DNA of 40,680 nt, taken from contig JABHSO010000190.1 in NCBI GenBank assembly GCA_018669845.1, positions 1 to 40,680 on the forward strand, given 5' to 3'. Source of the DNA: Gammaproteobacteria bacterium (lineage in GTDB: Bacteria; Pseudomonadota; Gammaproteobacteria; GCA-001735895). The translations under genes were made by a program, and so were the position numbers. This document shows positions 21,807-30,439 of the stretch, piece after piece; the stretch's first letter is position 1, and each line of letters opens with the position of its first letter. The notes beneath the pieces are model-generated. The model saw only the letters and a list, made by a program, of their open reading frames with translations, was not told the DNA's origin and did not search any database.

Positions 21807-22649
21807 ATGACAAATAATTCCCCGGTTACACTCTGTTTTATTGGTGCTGGCAACATGGCCAGCAGTTTGATAGGAGGGCTGGTTTCAAATCGGTACCCCG
21901 GTCAAAAAATTATTGCGCATGATCTCGATAAGACAAAATTACAGCATTTACAAGATACTTTTTCTATTCGCACAGAAATGGACTCAGCTGCCGCAGTGGC
22001 AGAGGCTGATATCATTATTCTGGCGGTCAAACCTCAGGTTATGCAACTGGTGTGTAAATCTCTGGCTCAGTCACTGGAGAATTTACAGCACAAACCACTT
22101 TTCATCAGCATAGCGGCTGGCATACGTGAAACCGATATCAATCGCTGGCTGGGCGGAGGCAATGCAGTGGTAAGGTGCATGCCCAACACACCGGCACTGG
22201 TTAACCTGGGCGCTTCGGCATTATTTGCCAACTCTGCTGTTAGCCAGACTCAGAAACAACATGCTGAACAAATACTACAAAGTGCCGGCATCACTGTCTG
22301 GGTCGAAGTAGAAACGCAGCTTGATGCAGTAACCGCCATTTCAGGCAGCGGCCCGGCTTATTTTTTCCTGTTTATTGAAGCGCTACAAAATGCTGCCATC
22401 GAACTGGGGCTGGACACTGATACAGCCGCCAGGTTAGCTCGTCAAACTGCTCTTGGGGCTGCGACTATGGCCATGGATAAAGATGTTACCATTTTGCGTC
22501 AACAGGTAACTTCAAAAGGAGGTACCACACAACAGGCTATTGCCAGCTTCCAGCAAAATGATTTACAGAAACTTGTCACACAAGCGACACAGGCAGCAGC
22601 CACCCGCTCTGTTGAGCTTGCAGATGAACTGGCTGCCGACAATACTTAA
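21807..22649 (+). CDS. proC: Pyrroline-5-carboxylate reductase
   Basis: Last step of proline synthesis, NAD(P)H-dependent. 280 residues. Rossmann start CFIGAGNMASSLIGGL at 10-25, the conserved PNTPALVNLGASAL segment, AISGSGPAYFFLFIEAL near 175-190, and the terminal QVTSKGGTTQQAIASF signature near 232-247. The yggS-proC-yggT order is widespread in gammaproteobacteria and matches P. aeruginosa. Confidence 0.97.
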   Translation: MTNNSPVTLCFIGAGNMASSLIGGLVSNRYPGQKIIAHDLDKTKLQHLQDTFSIRTEMDSAAAVAEADIIILAVKPQVMQLVCKSLAQSLENLQHKPLFISIAAGIRETDINRWLGGGNAVVRCMPNTPALVNLGASALFANSAVSQTQKQHAEQILQSAGITVWVEVETQLDAVTAISGSGPAYFFLFIEALQNAAIELGLDTDTAARLARQTALGAATMAMDKDVTILRQQVTSKGGTTQQAIASFQQNDLQKLVTQATQAAATRSVELADELAADNT

Positions 22650-22685
22650 ATCCAAACATACAGCGATACATTAAGAGAATTAAAA

Positions 22686-23294
22686 ATGGGATCTTCCTAC
22701 GTTACATCACCACTATTACTCATCATCAATACACTTTTTGACCTGTACATCATGTTGGTGTTGTTACGCTTCATGCTGCAATGGTTAAGGGCTGATTTCT
22801 ACAATCCGGTCTCACAATTTGTGGTTCGCGCCACCACTCCCCCATTAAAACCCTTACGTCGAATAATACCCGGTTTTGGGGGTCAGGATATGGCGGCACT
22901 AACCCTTGCTCTGATCATTATCATTATTAAATACATTATCATTCGCTCAATGGGATCTGGCGTTATAGAACTGGCTAACGTAATGGCCCCTATCGGCTCC
23001 GTGGGCGTACTGGGTTTAATCATTATTGCAATGGCTGAAATACTCTCAATGTTTATCAATATCTTTTTATTCGCTGTAATAATTTCAGTTATTATGAGTT
23101 GGGTAAATAGCGGCGGGTACAACCCGGTGGTCGGATTAATTCATAGCCTCAGCCAACCGGTGATGAAACCCATTCAAAAATTTATTCCTCCCATGGGCGG
23201 ACTTGATTTATCTCCTTTATTTGCATCATTAGGTTTAATGGTTCTTAAAATGTTACTGATGCCACCTATCGTGTTTATCGCTACCAAATTATGA
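22686..23294 (+). CDS. yggT: YggT family integral membrane protein
   Basis: 202 residues with four or more TM segments arranged as two YGGT repeats. Each repeat ends in a Pro-rich turn: RATTPPLKPLRRIIPGFGGQD near 47-67 and SLSQPVMKPIQKFIPPMGGLDLSP near 155-178. Function is not established; an osmotic-stress or envelope role has been suggested for relatives. An AAGAGA ribosome site precedes the ATG. The stop overlaps the yggU start. Confidence 0.94.
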   Translation: MGSSYVTSPLLLIINTLFDLYIMLVLLRFMLQWLRADFYNPVSQFVVRATTPPLKPLRRIIPGFGGQDMAALTLALIIIIIKYIIIRSMGSGVIELANVMAPIGSVGVLGLIIIAMAEILSMFINIFLFAVIISVIMSWVNSGGYNPVVGLIHSLSQPVMKPIQKFIPPMGGLDLSPLFASLGLMVLKMLLMPPIVFIATKL

Positions 23295-23590
23295 ATCGAC
23301 AGCCCTGGGCATTAACGAATAACCAGCTCACTTTATACTGTCATGTACAACCCGGCGCAAAACAAAACCAGCTCACAGGCCTGTATGACAGTTGCCTGAA
23401 AATACAGCTTAAAACCCCTCCGGTAGAAGGCAAGGCAAACAGGGCTTTAATAGATTATCTTGCCAAATTATGTGGCGTTAGAAAATTTCAGGTATCAATA
23501 AAAAGAGGATTAACAAGCAGAAAAAAAACCATTGTAATAACGGATATATATGAAATTCCAGCTAATATTAGTGAGATAGCAAAAGAATAA
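23291..23590 (+). CDS. yggU: DUF167/YggU family protein
   Basis: 99 residues, small alpha/beta protein of unknown function. Family features: LYCHVQPGAKQNQLTGLYD near 16-34, LKIQLKTPPVEGKANRALIDYLAK near 37-60 (the PVEGKAN signature) and VSIKRGLTSRKKTIVI near 69-84. Overlaps yggT by four bases (ATGA), so it is translationally coupled to it, as in many relatives. Confidence 0.95.
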   Translation: MNRQPWALTNNQLTLYCHVQPGAKQNQLTGLYDSCLKIQLKTPPVEGKANRALIDYLAKLCGVRKFQVSIKRGLTSRKKTIVITDIYEIPANISEIAKE

Positions 23591-23695
23591 TAGAATCTTT
23601 TTATAAAAATTCGTTCTATACTAATACCTAAGGGTCAAAACAGTAGTCATTATAATTTTAATTTGATTCCTCATATCTTTACCAACGGAGAAAAC

Positions 23696-24130
23696 ATGAA
23701 AAAAATAATACAATTAACAATCATCAGCTTATTACTCAGCTTTCAATCTATTGCATTTGCAGAAAGTTCAAAAACTATAGGAAACTTCATTGTTCACTAT
23801 AACGCTATTTCAACAGAATCCCTGCCACCGGCCGTAGCACGAGCCTACGGCATTACTCGAAGCAAAAACAAGGGATTATTAAATATTTCTGTATTAAAAA
23901 AAGGGGCCGGCTTTCAGGGAGTTGAAGCCCAAATAGGCGTCAGTGCAACAAACCTGACCGGACAATTACGCGATATCCAATTACGTAAAATAGTGGAACA
24001 AAATGCCATTTATTACATCAGCGTTTTTTCAGTCGCCAACCGTGAAACTTTAGATTTTTCTATCAAGGTCACTACCCAGGATAACCAGACAGGCAACATC
24101 AAATTACGTCAGCAGTTTTTTGCTAACTAA
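23696..24130 (+). CDS. DUF4426 family exported protein
   Basis: 144 residues. The first about 22 form a signal peptide (MKKIIQLTIISLLLSFQSIAFA). The mature part is a beta-rich DUF4426 domain: KTIGNFIVHYNAISTESLPPAVARAYGI, and SVFSVANRETLDFSIKVT. I chose ATG 23696 because GGAG sits just upstream and the signal peptide starts there; an in-frame TTG at 23663 only adds 11 polar residues. In P. aeruginosa a DUF4426 gene lies just beyond metX-metW in this neighbourhood; metX and metW are missing here. Periplasmic; function unknown. Confidence 0.88.
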   Translation: MKKIIQLTIISLLLSFQSIAFAESSKTIGNFIVHYNAISTESLPPAVARAYGITRSKNKGLLNISVLKKGAGFQGVEAQIGVSATNLTGQLRDIQLRKIVEQNAIYYISVFSVANRETLDFSIKVTTQDNQTGNIKLRQQFFAN

Positions 24131-24137
24131 TAATATA

Positions 24138-24287
24138 TTCACCACGAAGAACACAGAGCTCACGAAGAAGTTAACGGGATAATTAAACTAAATTTAAAGA
24201 GAACACCTCTTTTATTTTCTTTAACCAATAGTGCAATTTGAACCATAAATAATAATCTTCGTGTTCTTCGTGCACTTCGTGGTGGAA
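24138..24287. repeat. Imperfect inverted repeat element with CACGAAG arms
   Basis: The left arm (about 24138-24168, containing ACCACGAAGAACAC and CACGAAG) and right arm (about 24257-24287, the complementary CTTCGTGTTCTTCG ... CTTCGTGGT) face each other across about 90 AT-rich bases. CACGAAGAACACGAAG-type repeats recur in many proteobacterial genomes (from memory). It lies between the convergent DUF4426 and TerB-like genes; a terminator role is possible. No transposase or coding capacity is seen. Confidence 0.75.
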
Positions 24288-24322
24288 TGTTTTAAATCAA
24301 AACTTGCAGAATTAACAAAGCA

Positions 24323-24772
24323 TCAGAGATTACCTTCAGCTTTATGCCTGGCTTTTATAAAATCTTCATGCGATACATACAATAAATCAGAAACTTTCCT
24401 CAGCAAATGCTCTTCATAATGATGTTTCTCACCATCAGCATAAGCAACCATCCACATTAGTTCAATCACTTTAGCTTTAGCTCTCTGATCCAACTGTTCA
24501 TTCATCAGTCTTGTAATATGCTGTAATGAAACCAGTCGATCTGCCTCCTCATGAGCATTTACCAATAACGTATCAACTTCCTCTTCACATAAAGACAAAT
24601 GATCCAGCAATAGCTGCCGGATGCTCTGCAATTCAGTTTCATCTTGCGAAAAATCTGCCTTACTAACTTCCACCATCAAAACAGCAGTTGCCAGGTCAAT
24701 CGCCATAGAAGGCTGGACCTCATTAAAGCGCTCAAAGGCCGGTTTAAAAAATTTCTTTATCAGTGTATTCAT
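24323..24772 (-). CDS. TerB-like protein
   Basis: 149 residues, all helical. The pattern of a TerB/DjlA-like domain is seen: AVLMVEVSKADFSQDETELQSIRQLL near 31-56 and a second half MWMVAYADGEKHHYEEHLLRKVSDLLYVS near 106-134, each with an acidic D/E-rich turn as in metal-binding TerB repeats. No signal peptide. It is divergent from oxyR across 115 bases. TerB-type proteins are tied to tellurite or stress response, but stand-alone members like this are uncharacterised. Confidence 0.85.
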   Translation of the reverse strand: MNTLIKKFFKPAFERFNEVQPSMAIDLATAVLMVEVSKADFSQDETELQSIRQLLLDHLSLCEEEVDTLLVNAHEEADRLVSLQHITRLMNEQLDQRAKAKVIELMWMVAYADGEKHHYEEHLLRKVSDLLYVSHEDFIKARHKAEGNL

Positions 24773-24887
24773 ACGACTATTCTAACTCAAATGATTCAAT
24801 AGAATTTATTGATTGAAATTTATTTTTTAATTGCTTTTAACTGGATTAATCATCAAACTAACCACACCTTTTTAGCAGCATTTCATT

Positions 24888-25808
24888 ATGACACTTACCG
24901 AGCTTAGATACATTGTAGCAGTTGCCCAGAAAAAGCATTTTGGACAGGCTGCCCAGGCATGTTTTGTCAGCCAGCCAACCCTGAGCATTGCCATTAAAAA
25001 ACTGGAGCAGGAGCTCGATGTAAAACTGTTTGAACGTAGCTCAAAAAATGAAATTCGAATCACCGATATCGGCCAGAAAATTATTCAGCAAGCTCAAAAA
25101 GTACTGCGGGAAACACAGGTCATCAACGAAATATCTCAACAGGGAAATGACCCTTTATCGGGAACTTTTAAACTCGGTGCAATTTATACCATAGGCCCCT
25201 ACCTGCTACCCGACCTGATACCCGGACTTACAAAAAATGCACCTGATCTCACCTTAATTATTGAAGAAAATTTTACCGCCAGTTTATCTCAGGCACTCAA
25301 ACAGGGCGAACTGGACGCCATCGTTATTTCATATCCTTTCGATGAACCCGGCATTGAAACTTTTCCGTTATACGAAGAGCCTTTTGTTGTCGCCGTACAC
25401 TCTCAGCATGAATGGGTGAATAAAAACCAGGTAAAGATTAACGAACTGGTGGGGCAGGATCTGATGCTGCTGGGCGCAGGACATTGCTTCCGCGATCAGG
25501 TATTAAAAGCCTGTCCAAAGTGCATGGCTGAAAGTAACGAACTGACAAGAACACTGGAAGGAAGCTCACTGGAAACTATTCGACACATGGTCGCTGCCGG
25601 GACGGGTATCACCGTGTTGCCGTGCACCAGCATGATGAACAGTCAGCACAATTCTGAACTGATAAAAATTAAAACTTTTTCAAAACCCCAGCCCAGTAGA
25701 ACGGTAGCGCTAGCCTGGCGCAAACACTACCCTCGCAAAGAAGCAATTCAGTTAATCATTGAAAATATTCAGCAATGCGGTTTGCCCGGCACTCTAAGCA
25801 TCAAATAA
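24888..25808 (+). CDS. oxyR: OxyR, hydrogen peroxide-sensing LysR regulator
   Basis: 306 residues. N-terminal LysR helix-turn-helix (AQACFVSQPTLSIAIKKLEQELDVKLFER, 22-50) and a C-terminal sensor domain. The sensor loop reads GAGHCFRDQVLKAC, giving C200 and C209 with the same nine-residue spacing as E. coli C199/C208, which form the peroxide-induced disulfide; this makes OxyR specific. A third Cys, C212 in CPKC, is extra relative to the E. coli protein. It probably activates catalase/peroxidase genes elsewhere; none are next to it. The divergent neighbour encodes a TerB-like protein. Confidence 0.93.
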   Translation: MTLTELRYIVAVAQKKHFGQAAQACFVSQPTLSIAIKKLEQELDVKLFERSSKNEIRITDIGQKIIQQAQKVLRETQVINEISQQGNDPLSGTFKLGAIYTIGPYLLPDLIPGLTKNAPDLTLIIEENFTASLSQALKQGELDAIVISYPFDEPGIETFPLYEEPFVVAVHSQHEWVNKNQVKINELVGQDLMLLGAGHCFRDQVLKACPKCMAESNELTRTLEGSSLETIRHMVAAGTGITVLPCTSMMNSQHNSELIKIKTFSKPQPSRTVALAWRKHYPRKEAIQLIIENIQQCGLPGTLSIK

Positions 25809-25921
25809 GGCGCTTGAACACTTCCATGCCCCTCTTAAAGATGGCGCTATTCCTGCAACAGATCAAATTAGAGTCCAAAAAAAATATTGAATTTATAGCC
25901 AGCTAAGATCATTCTTAATGT

Positions 25922-26656
25922 ATGTCAGCAAAACACCTAATCGTTGGGATATTTGCACTGCTGGTTTGCATGCACAGTGGAGTGCCTGGTGCTGACAACT
26001 ACAGGGTACAACGTATGAATATGATCTCTGACATACAGGACGATGTACGTAGGACTGAAAAATTCATTCACAAAAAATCTTTTAATGCAGCGGTCATGCA
26101 GGCCATGGAAAAGATTCCCAGGCATGAGTTTGTGCCTACAGAGCAGCTTTCAAGAGCTTATGAAAACAGGCCTTTGCCCATCGGCTTTGGCCAGACTATT
26201 TCACAGCCCTATATCGTCGGGTTGATGACGGATTTATTACAGCCCCGGACAGACCAGAGTGTACTCGAAATTGGCACTGGTTCCGGTTACCAGGCCGCCG
26301 TACTTTCTCAACTGGTGTCTAAGGTTTACAGCATCGAAATCATAGACGAACTGGGCAAGACCACTACAAAATTATTAAGCCGTCTCGGTTATGACAATAT
26401 CCAAACACACATAGCCGATGGCTATAATGGATGGCCTGAACATGCTCCCTATGACAGCATCATCGTGACGGCGGCCATCAGCCATATTCCACCACCACTG
26501 GTTCAACAACTAAAGAAAGGCGGACGCATGGTAATTCCCGTCGGAACCAGATTCCAGACACAGTATCTGACCATGGTCGAAAAAGACATGCAGGGCAAGG
26601 TCACGACCCGGCAGGTGCTACCAGTTATTTTTGTACCTTTTACAGGCGGTCACTAG
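25922..26656 (+). CDS. pcm: Exported protein-L-isoaspartate O-methyltransferase
   Basis: SAM-dependent enzyme that starts repair of isoaspartyl damage in proteins. 244 residues. PIMT motifs: VPTEQLSRAYENRPLPIGFGQTISQPYIVG (71-100), SAM motif I VLEIGTGSGYQAAVL (114-128), and PYDSIIVTAAISHIPPPLVQQLKKGGRMVIPVG. E. coli PCM is 208 residues and cytoplasmic; this one begins with a hydrophobic signal-like segment (about 5-23, then PGAD), suggesting a periplasmic version. No strong ribosome site is seen. Six bases separate it from the next gene. Confidence 0.92.
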   Translation: MSAKHLIVGIFALLVCMHSGVPGADNYRVQRMNMISDIQDDVRRTEKFIHKKSFNAAVMQAMEKIPRHEFVPTEQLSRAYENRPLPIGFGQTISQPYIVGLMTDLLQPRTDQSVLEIGTGSGYQAAVLSQLVSKVYSIEIIDELGKTTTKLLSRLGYDNIQTHIADGYNGWPEHAPYDSIIVTAAISHIPPPLVQQLKKGGRMVIPVGTRFQTQYLTMVEKDMQGKVTTRQVLPVIFVPFTGGH

Positions 26657-26662
26657 TATGTA

Positions 26663-29128
26663 ATGCATGCGCCGATTGATGGACAAACATCAACACCACC
26701 CCTACTGTCTATTTTCATTCTGTCCAGTGCAGCACTGGCCTATGAAGTTTTATTGATAAGACTATTTTCAATTATTCACTGGCATCATTTTTCATTTATG
26801 GTGATCAGTATTGCGTTACTGGGTTACGGTGTCAGCGGCAGTTTTATTACCTTATTTCGAAACTGGCTACTGCAACACTATAAACACGTATTCATCATCA
26901 ACATTGTGTTATTCGGGCTTTCCTCCATTGCCTGTTTCATAACCATTCAACAGCTACCGTTTAATGCACTGGAAATACTATGGGACAGTTCCCAGTGGCA
27001 GCGGTTGTTATTGAGTTACTTATTACTGACATTACCCTTTTTCTTTGTCGCCAATGCCATGGCACTCACCATGATGCGTTTTGATCAACAAATCCCACTG
27101 GTGTATGGCATTGACCTCATTGGAGCAGGACTTGGTGCTATTTCAATCATGGCACTGCTTCAAATCTTAACACCCGACATCCTGTTACGAGTATTAGCAA
27201 TCGGTGGTTTAAGCGCAGGATTTTTTGCGTTATCTACTCTCAGCAAAACACAACGGCAGATAACCGTGTTGATACTTTCGTTAAGCATTTCTGGTGTTTT
27301 TATGATGCCACAGACATGGCTTGATTTGCACTTATCTGAATACAAGGGACTGTCACAAACCCTGTTAATGAAAGATGTTTCATTGCGTCATACGCACTCG
27401 TCCCCCATTTTTCAGACAGATGTTGTGCAGAGCCCATTTATTCCATTTCGCAATGCCCCCGGTTTGAGCTTACAGAGTCCAGCCGGTCCTCCTGAACAAC
27501 TTGCTGTATTCAGGGACGGTGATGAAATGACCACCATTGATCATGTAACCGATAACAGCTCGCTGGAATACCATGATTACATGAGCTCAGCCCTGCCTTA
27601 TCACGTTCACCCTTCAGCACAAAACGTGCTGATTCTAGCCTCGGCCAGCGGATCACAGATACTGCAGGCTCATTCTCAGAAAGTAGTAAAAATCGATGCC
27701 GTCGAACCCGATAAACAACTCAGTCAGCTCATAACAGATGTGTATGCAGAATACTTTGACTGGCAAAGCCTGAAAGACAAGGTGACGATTCACGCTATAT
27801 CGCCACGAGGATTTGCCGCAGCAGAAAATAACTATGATCTCATCATCATGGGGCCATCAGGCGCTTCATCCGGTGGCTCGGCCGGTGTACATGCCCTGTC
27901 AACTTCATACGACTTTACGATCGAAGCCCTGCAGTCCTATCTAAAATTACTTGAGCCAGATGGGCTACTCAGTTTAACCCTGTGGACCAGTACACCTGCT
28001 CGTGGAAACCTGAAGCTATTTGTTACTGCAGTGGAGGCCATGAGGTTATCAGGCATCGATAAACCTGAAAACAACATTGCCTGGATTCGTAGCTGGAATA
28101 CCGCAACTCTGCTACTCAAAAAAAATCACTTCACGATAGATGAAATCAACCGTGTACGTGAGTTCAGTGATTCCAGAAATTTTGACCTGGCCTGGTTACC
28201 GGATATCAATGCAAGTGAAGTCAATCGCTTCCAGCTATTACAAAAACCGGTTTACTACCTCACTGCAAAATCTGTTTTAGATAATTCAGATACCAGTTTC
28301 ATTCAGCAATACCAATACGACATACAACCTGCCACAGACAATCGGCCTTACTTTAATAATTATTTCAGATGGTCAAGCCTGCGGGAGTTTATGTCTTTAC
28401 CCGGACAGGCCGGAATATCTATGATTGGAGTGGGCTACCCAACCTTACTGGTCACTCTGGCACAGGCCACTGTCGCCGCATTTGCACTGATATTATTACC
28501 ATTAATTTTTATCCGAAAAGAGCACAAAAAAACAGCCGGCAGGCGTAACAATATTATTGTTTATTTTCTCGCTATCGGGCTGGGTTTCCTGTTTATAGAA
28601 ATTGCCTTTATCCAGAAATTCACCCTGATACTCAGTCAGCCATTATATGCAGTCGCTGTCACACTCTGTGCCTTCCTGATCTTTTCAGGATTAGGCAGCC
28701 TTTATGTTCAATACCGCTTGAGGACAGAAACAGCTACAGTCATACCCGCTTTATTACATCGTTCAATTTTACTGATCGGACTGATCACGGTGATTTACAT
28801 TGTATTATTGCCGCTCATCAGCAACTCGATAATGGTGTTGCCTGAAAGTGTAAGGATACTCTCAGCTTTCATACTATCTGCTCCGCTTGCATTCGCCATG
28901 GGCATGCCTTTCTCACTGGGCCTTGCCGCCATGCAACAAAGCACGCCACATCTAATACCCTGGGCATGGGCCATCAACGGTTGCGCCTCTGTGCTGAGCG
29001 CAATACTGGCCGTGCTACTAGCCATAGAAATTGGTTTTAACGGGGTTATGTTATGTGCGGTCATGCTGTATGTTTTAGCCTGGAGGAACGGCATAAAAAT
29101 AGCCCGGCAAAATCAGTCATTATGTTAA
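26663..29128 (+). CDS. Membrane-embedded spermidine synthase-like protein
   Basis: 821 residues. About six TM segments at 12-210 (beginning LLSIFILSSAALAYEVLLIRLFSI), then a soluble spermidine synthase-like Rossmann domain at about 270-560 (LILASASGSQILQA ... IDAVEPDKQL; NYDLIIMGPSG), and about seven TM segments to the end. The motif-I glycine pattern is altered (ASASGSQ instead of G-GxG), so aminopropyl transfer is doubtful. Such proteins are often annotated as spermine/spermidine synthase domain proteins of unknown activity. It follows the exported pcm by six bases, suggesting a shared envelope-linked role. Confidence 0.82.
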   Translation: MHAPIDGQTSTPPLLSIFILSSAALAYEVLLIRLFSIIHWHHFSFMVISIALLGYGVSGSFITLFRNWLLQHYKHVFIINIVLFGLSSIACFITIQQLPFNALEILWDSSQWQRLLLSYLLLTLPFFFVANAMALTMMRFDQQIPLVYGIDLIGAGLGAISIMALLQILTPDILLRVLAIGGLSAGFFALSTLSKTQRQITVLILSLSISGVFMMPQTWLDLHLSEYKGLSQTLLMKDVSLRHTHSSPIFQTDVVQSPFIPFRNAPGLSLQSPAGPPEQLAVFRDGDEMTTIDHVTDNSSLEYHDYMSSALPYHVHPSAQNVLILASASGSQILQAHSQKVVKIDAVEPDKQLSQLITDVYAEYFDWQSLKDKVTIHAISPRGFAAAENNYDLIIMGPSGASSGGSAGVHALSTSYDFTIEALQSYLKLLEPDGLLSLTLWTSTPARGNLKLFVTAVEAMRLSGIDKPENNIAWIRSWNTATLLLKKNHFTIDEINRVREFSDSRNFDLAWLPDINASEVNRFQLLQKPVYYLTAKSVLDNSDTSFIQQYQYDIQPATDNRPYFNNYFRWSSLREFMSLPGQAGISMIGVGYPTLLVTLAQATVAAFALILLPLIFIRKEHKKTAGRRNNIIVYFLAIGLGFLFIEIAFIQKFTLILSQPLYAVAVTLCAFLIFSGLGSLYVQYRLRTETATVIPALLHRSILLIGLITVIYIVLLPLISNSIMVLPESVRILSAFILSAPLAFAMGMPFSLGLAAMQQSTPHLIPWAWAINGCASVLSAILAVLLAIEIGFNGVMLCAVMLYVLAWRNGIKIARQNQSLC

Positions 29129-29212
29129 ATCAAACCAACATAAAATTTTTTAGAACTTAACGATTTTCTGCAACCGGATTAGAGAAACATAAACTTAAAT
29201 TTCAGGGAAAAC

Positions 29213-30073
29213 ATGAGCCCGCTTAATAAAGAAATTGCTGACAAGTTACGTGAAATAGCATCTCTTCTTGAAGTGCAACATGCTAACCCGTTTCGTTCCC
29301 AGGCATATCACCATGCTGCCACTACTATGGAAAACCTGAATGAAGATGTTGACAGTCTGATACAGCAAAAAGGCATAAAAGGGTTAGTCGAGCTACCGAC
29401 TATTGGCGCAGGTATATCTCGCTCAATTTACGAATACGTTGCACTTGGCCGAATGACCAGGCTGGAACATTTGCATGGCGCATCAGACCCCGTCAGATTA
29501 TTTCGATCCATACCCACAGTCGGCAGAATCCTTGCGGAACGTATTTATCACACACTACACGTCGACACCTTTGAATCACTGGAAAATGCCGCTCACAACG
29601 GCCAGCTGGATAAAGTCGAAGGTCTTGGAGCAAAACGCAAGGAAGCCATCAAAGACTGGTTATTAAAGCACTTCGGTGATAACCGCCATCAGTTATCAAA
29701 TGCACAACATTCAGACAATCCTCCCGACATAGATTTACTATTAAAAGTGGATGCCGAATATCGAAACAAGGCTAAAGCAAAGAAACTGCCCATCATCACT
29801 CCGAAACGTTTCAACCCTGAACACAAAGCCTGGTTACCTGTTTTACACAGCACTCGTAGCCGCTGGCATTTCACGGTTATGTACTCAAACACAGAACGTG
29901 CACATAAACTCAATCTCAACCACGACTGGGTAGTGATCTATTCTCATGATGACTATCACCAGCAAGGCCAGCACACTGTTGTGACGGAGACACACGGCGT
30001 ATTGACTGGAAAACGCGTCGTCAGAGGCAGGGAAACTGAGTGTTATGAATTTTATAAGTTAAATGCGTCATAA
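29213..30073 (+). CDS. Helix-hairpin-helix protein resembling PolX N-terminal region without a polymerase domain
   Basis: 286 residues. The start NKEIADKLREIASLLEVQHANPFRSQAYHHAA is the 8-kDa-like domain seen at the beginning of PolX/DNA polymerase beta. Hairpins follow at about 57-75 (LPTIGAGISRSIYEY), 95-115 (IPTVGRILAERIY) and 134-152 (VEGLGAKRKEAI). The C-terminal about 120 residues contain no nucleotidyltransferase or PHP signature; they start with a Lys/Ala-rich linker and then PKRFNPEHKAWLPVLHSTRSRWHFTVMYSNT. Likely DNA-binding; role unknown. A good AGGGAA ribosome site precedes the ATG. Confidence 0.82.
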   Translation: MSPLNKEIADKLREIASLLEVQHANPFRSQAYHHAATTMENLNEDVDSLIQQKGIKGLVELPTIGAGISRSIYEYVALGRMTRLEHLHGASDPVRLFRSIPTVGRILAERIYHTLHVDTFESLENAAHNGQLDKVEGLGAKRKEAIKDWLLKHFGDNRHQLSNAQHSDNPPDIDLLLKVDAEYRNKAKAKKLPIITPKRFNPEHKAWLPVLHSTRSRWHFTVMYSNTERAHKLNLNHDWVVIYSHDDYHQQGQHTVVTETHGVLTGKRVVRGRETECYEFYKLNAS

Positions 30074-30082
30074 CAAAGTATC

Positions 30083-30100
30083 GTAGGGTGTGAGCACTTG
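30083..30100. repeat. Degenerate half of a GTAGGGTGCG-type repeat
   Basis: The segment GTAGGGTGTGAGCAC resembles one arm of the inverted repeat at 16514-16580 (GTAGGGTGCGCCG). No matching second arm is visible. It directly abuts the truncated end of the exonuclease pseudogene, so it may mark an old insertion or deletion point. Confidence 0.4.
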
Positions 30101-30118
30101 CTAATACAGGTATAACTC

Positions 30119-30297
30119 TCAATAAAATTGATCAATACGGCTATCCGGATACATCAACTGCTGAAATCGTTCAACCAGCTCTCCATCCACTAATTTACAG
30201 CACCAATTTCAATGGCTCTGTCACCATAAGCCAGTGATAGGCCTGTGGTTTCAAAATCCTGCACAATAACATTTTTAGCATTTGTTTCACTTGCCAT
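30119..30297 (-). pseudogene. Remnant of a DnaQ-like DEDDh 3'-5' exonuclease
   Basis: Translating the minus strand from ATG 30297 gives [20 protein letters not shown] then [14 protein letters not shown], a clear ExoI motif of the DnaQ family (DxE in DFET). A one-base shift then puts a stop at about 30190; in the shifted frame the match continues as [20 protein letters not shown] and stops at 30119. The rest of the domain is missing. So this is a frameshifted, 3'-truncated exonuclease gene of about 180 bases. It fills most of the 366-base gap between the helix-hairpin-helix gene and the RidA gene. Confidence 0.8.
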
Positions 30298-30439
30298 TTT
30301 TAAACTATTTCCATGCATATTCAGCTTTTAAAGCTCTAAATAATATTTTATCTTAACTCGAATAAATTTTATAATAGTAAAAACTGTAGTCATTAATCGC
30401 TAGAAACAGTTAAAAAGTTATTTCAAAAGAGAACCCCAT

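Noticed and set aside
23663-23695. TTG start for the DUF4426 gene
   Set aside because: The ATG at 23696 has a GGAG site and begins a clean signal peptide.
26663-29128. Calling the membrane protein a true spermidine synthase (speE)
   Set aside because: The SAM-type glycine motif is altered and there are about 13 membrane segments; no decarboxylase partner (speD) is adjacent.
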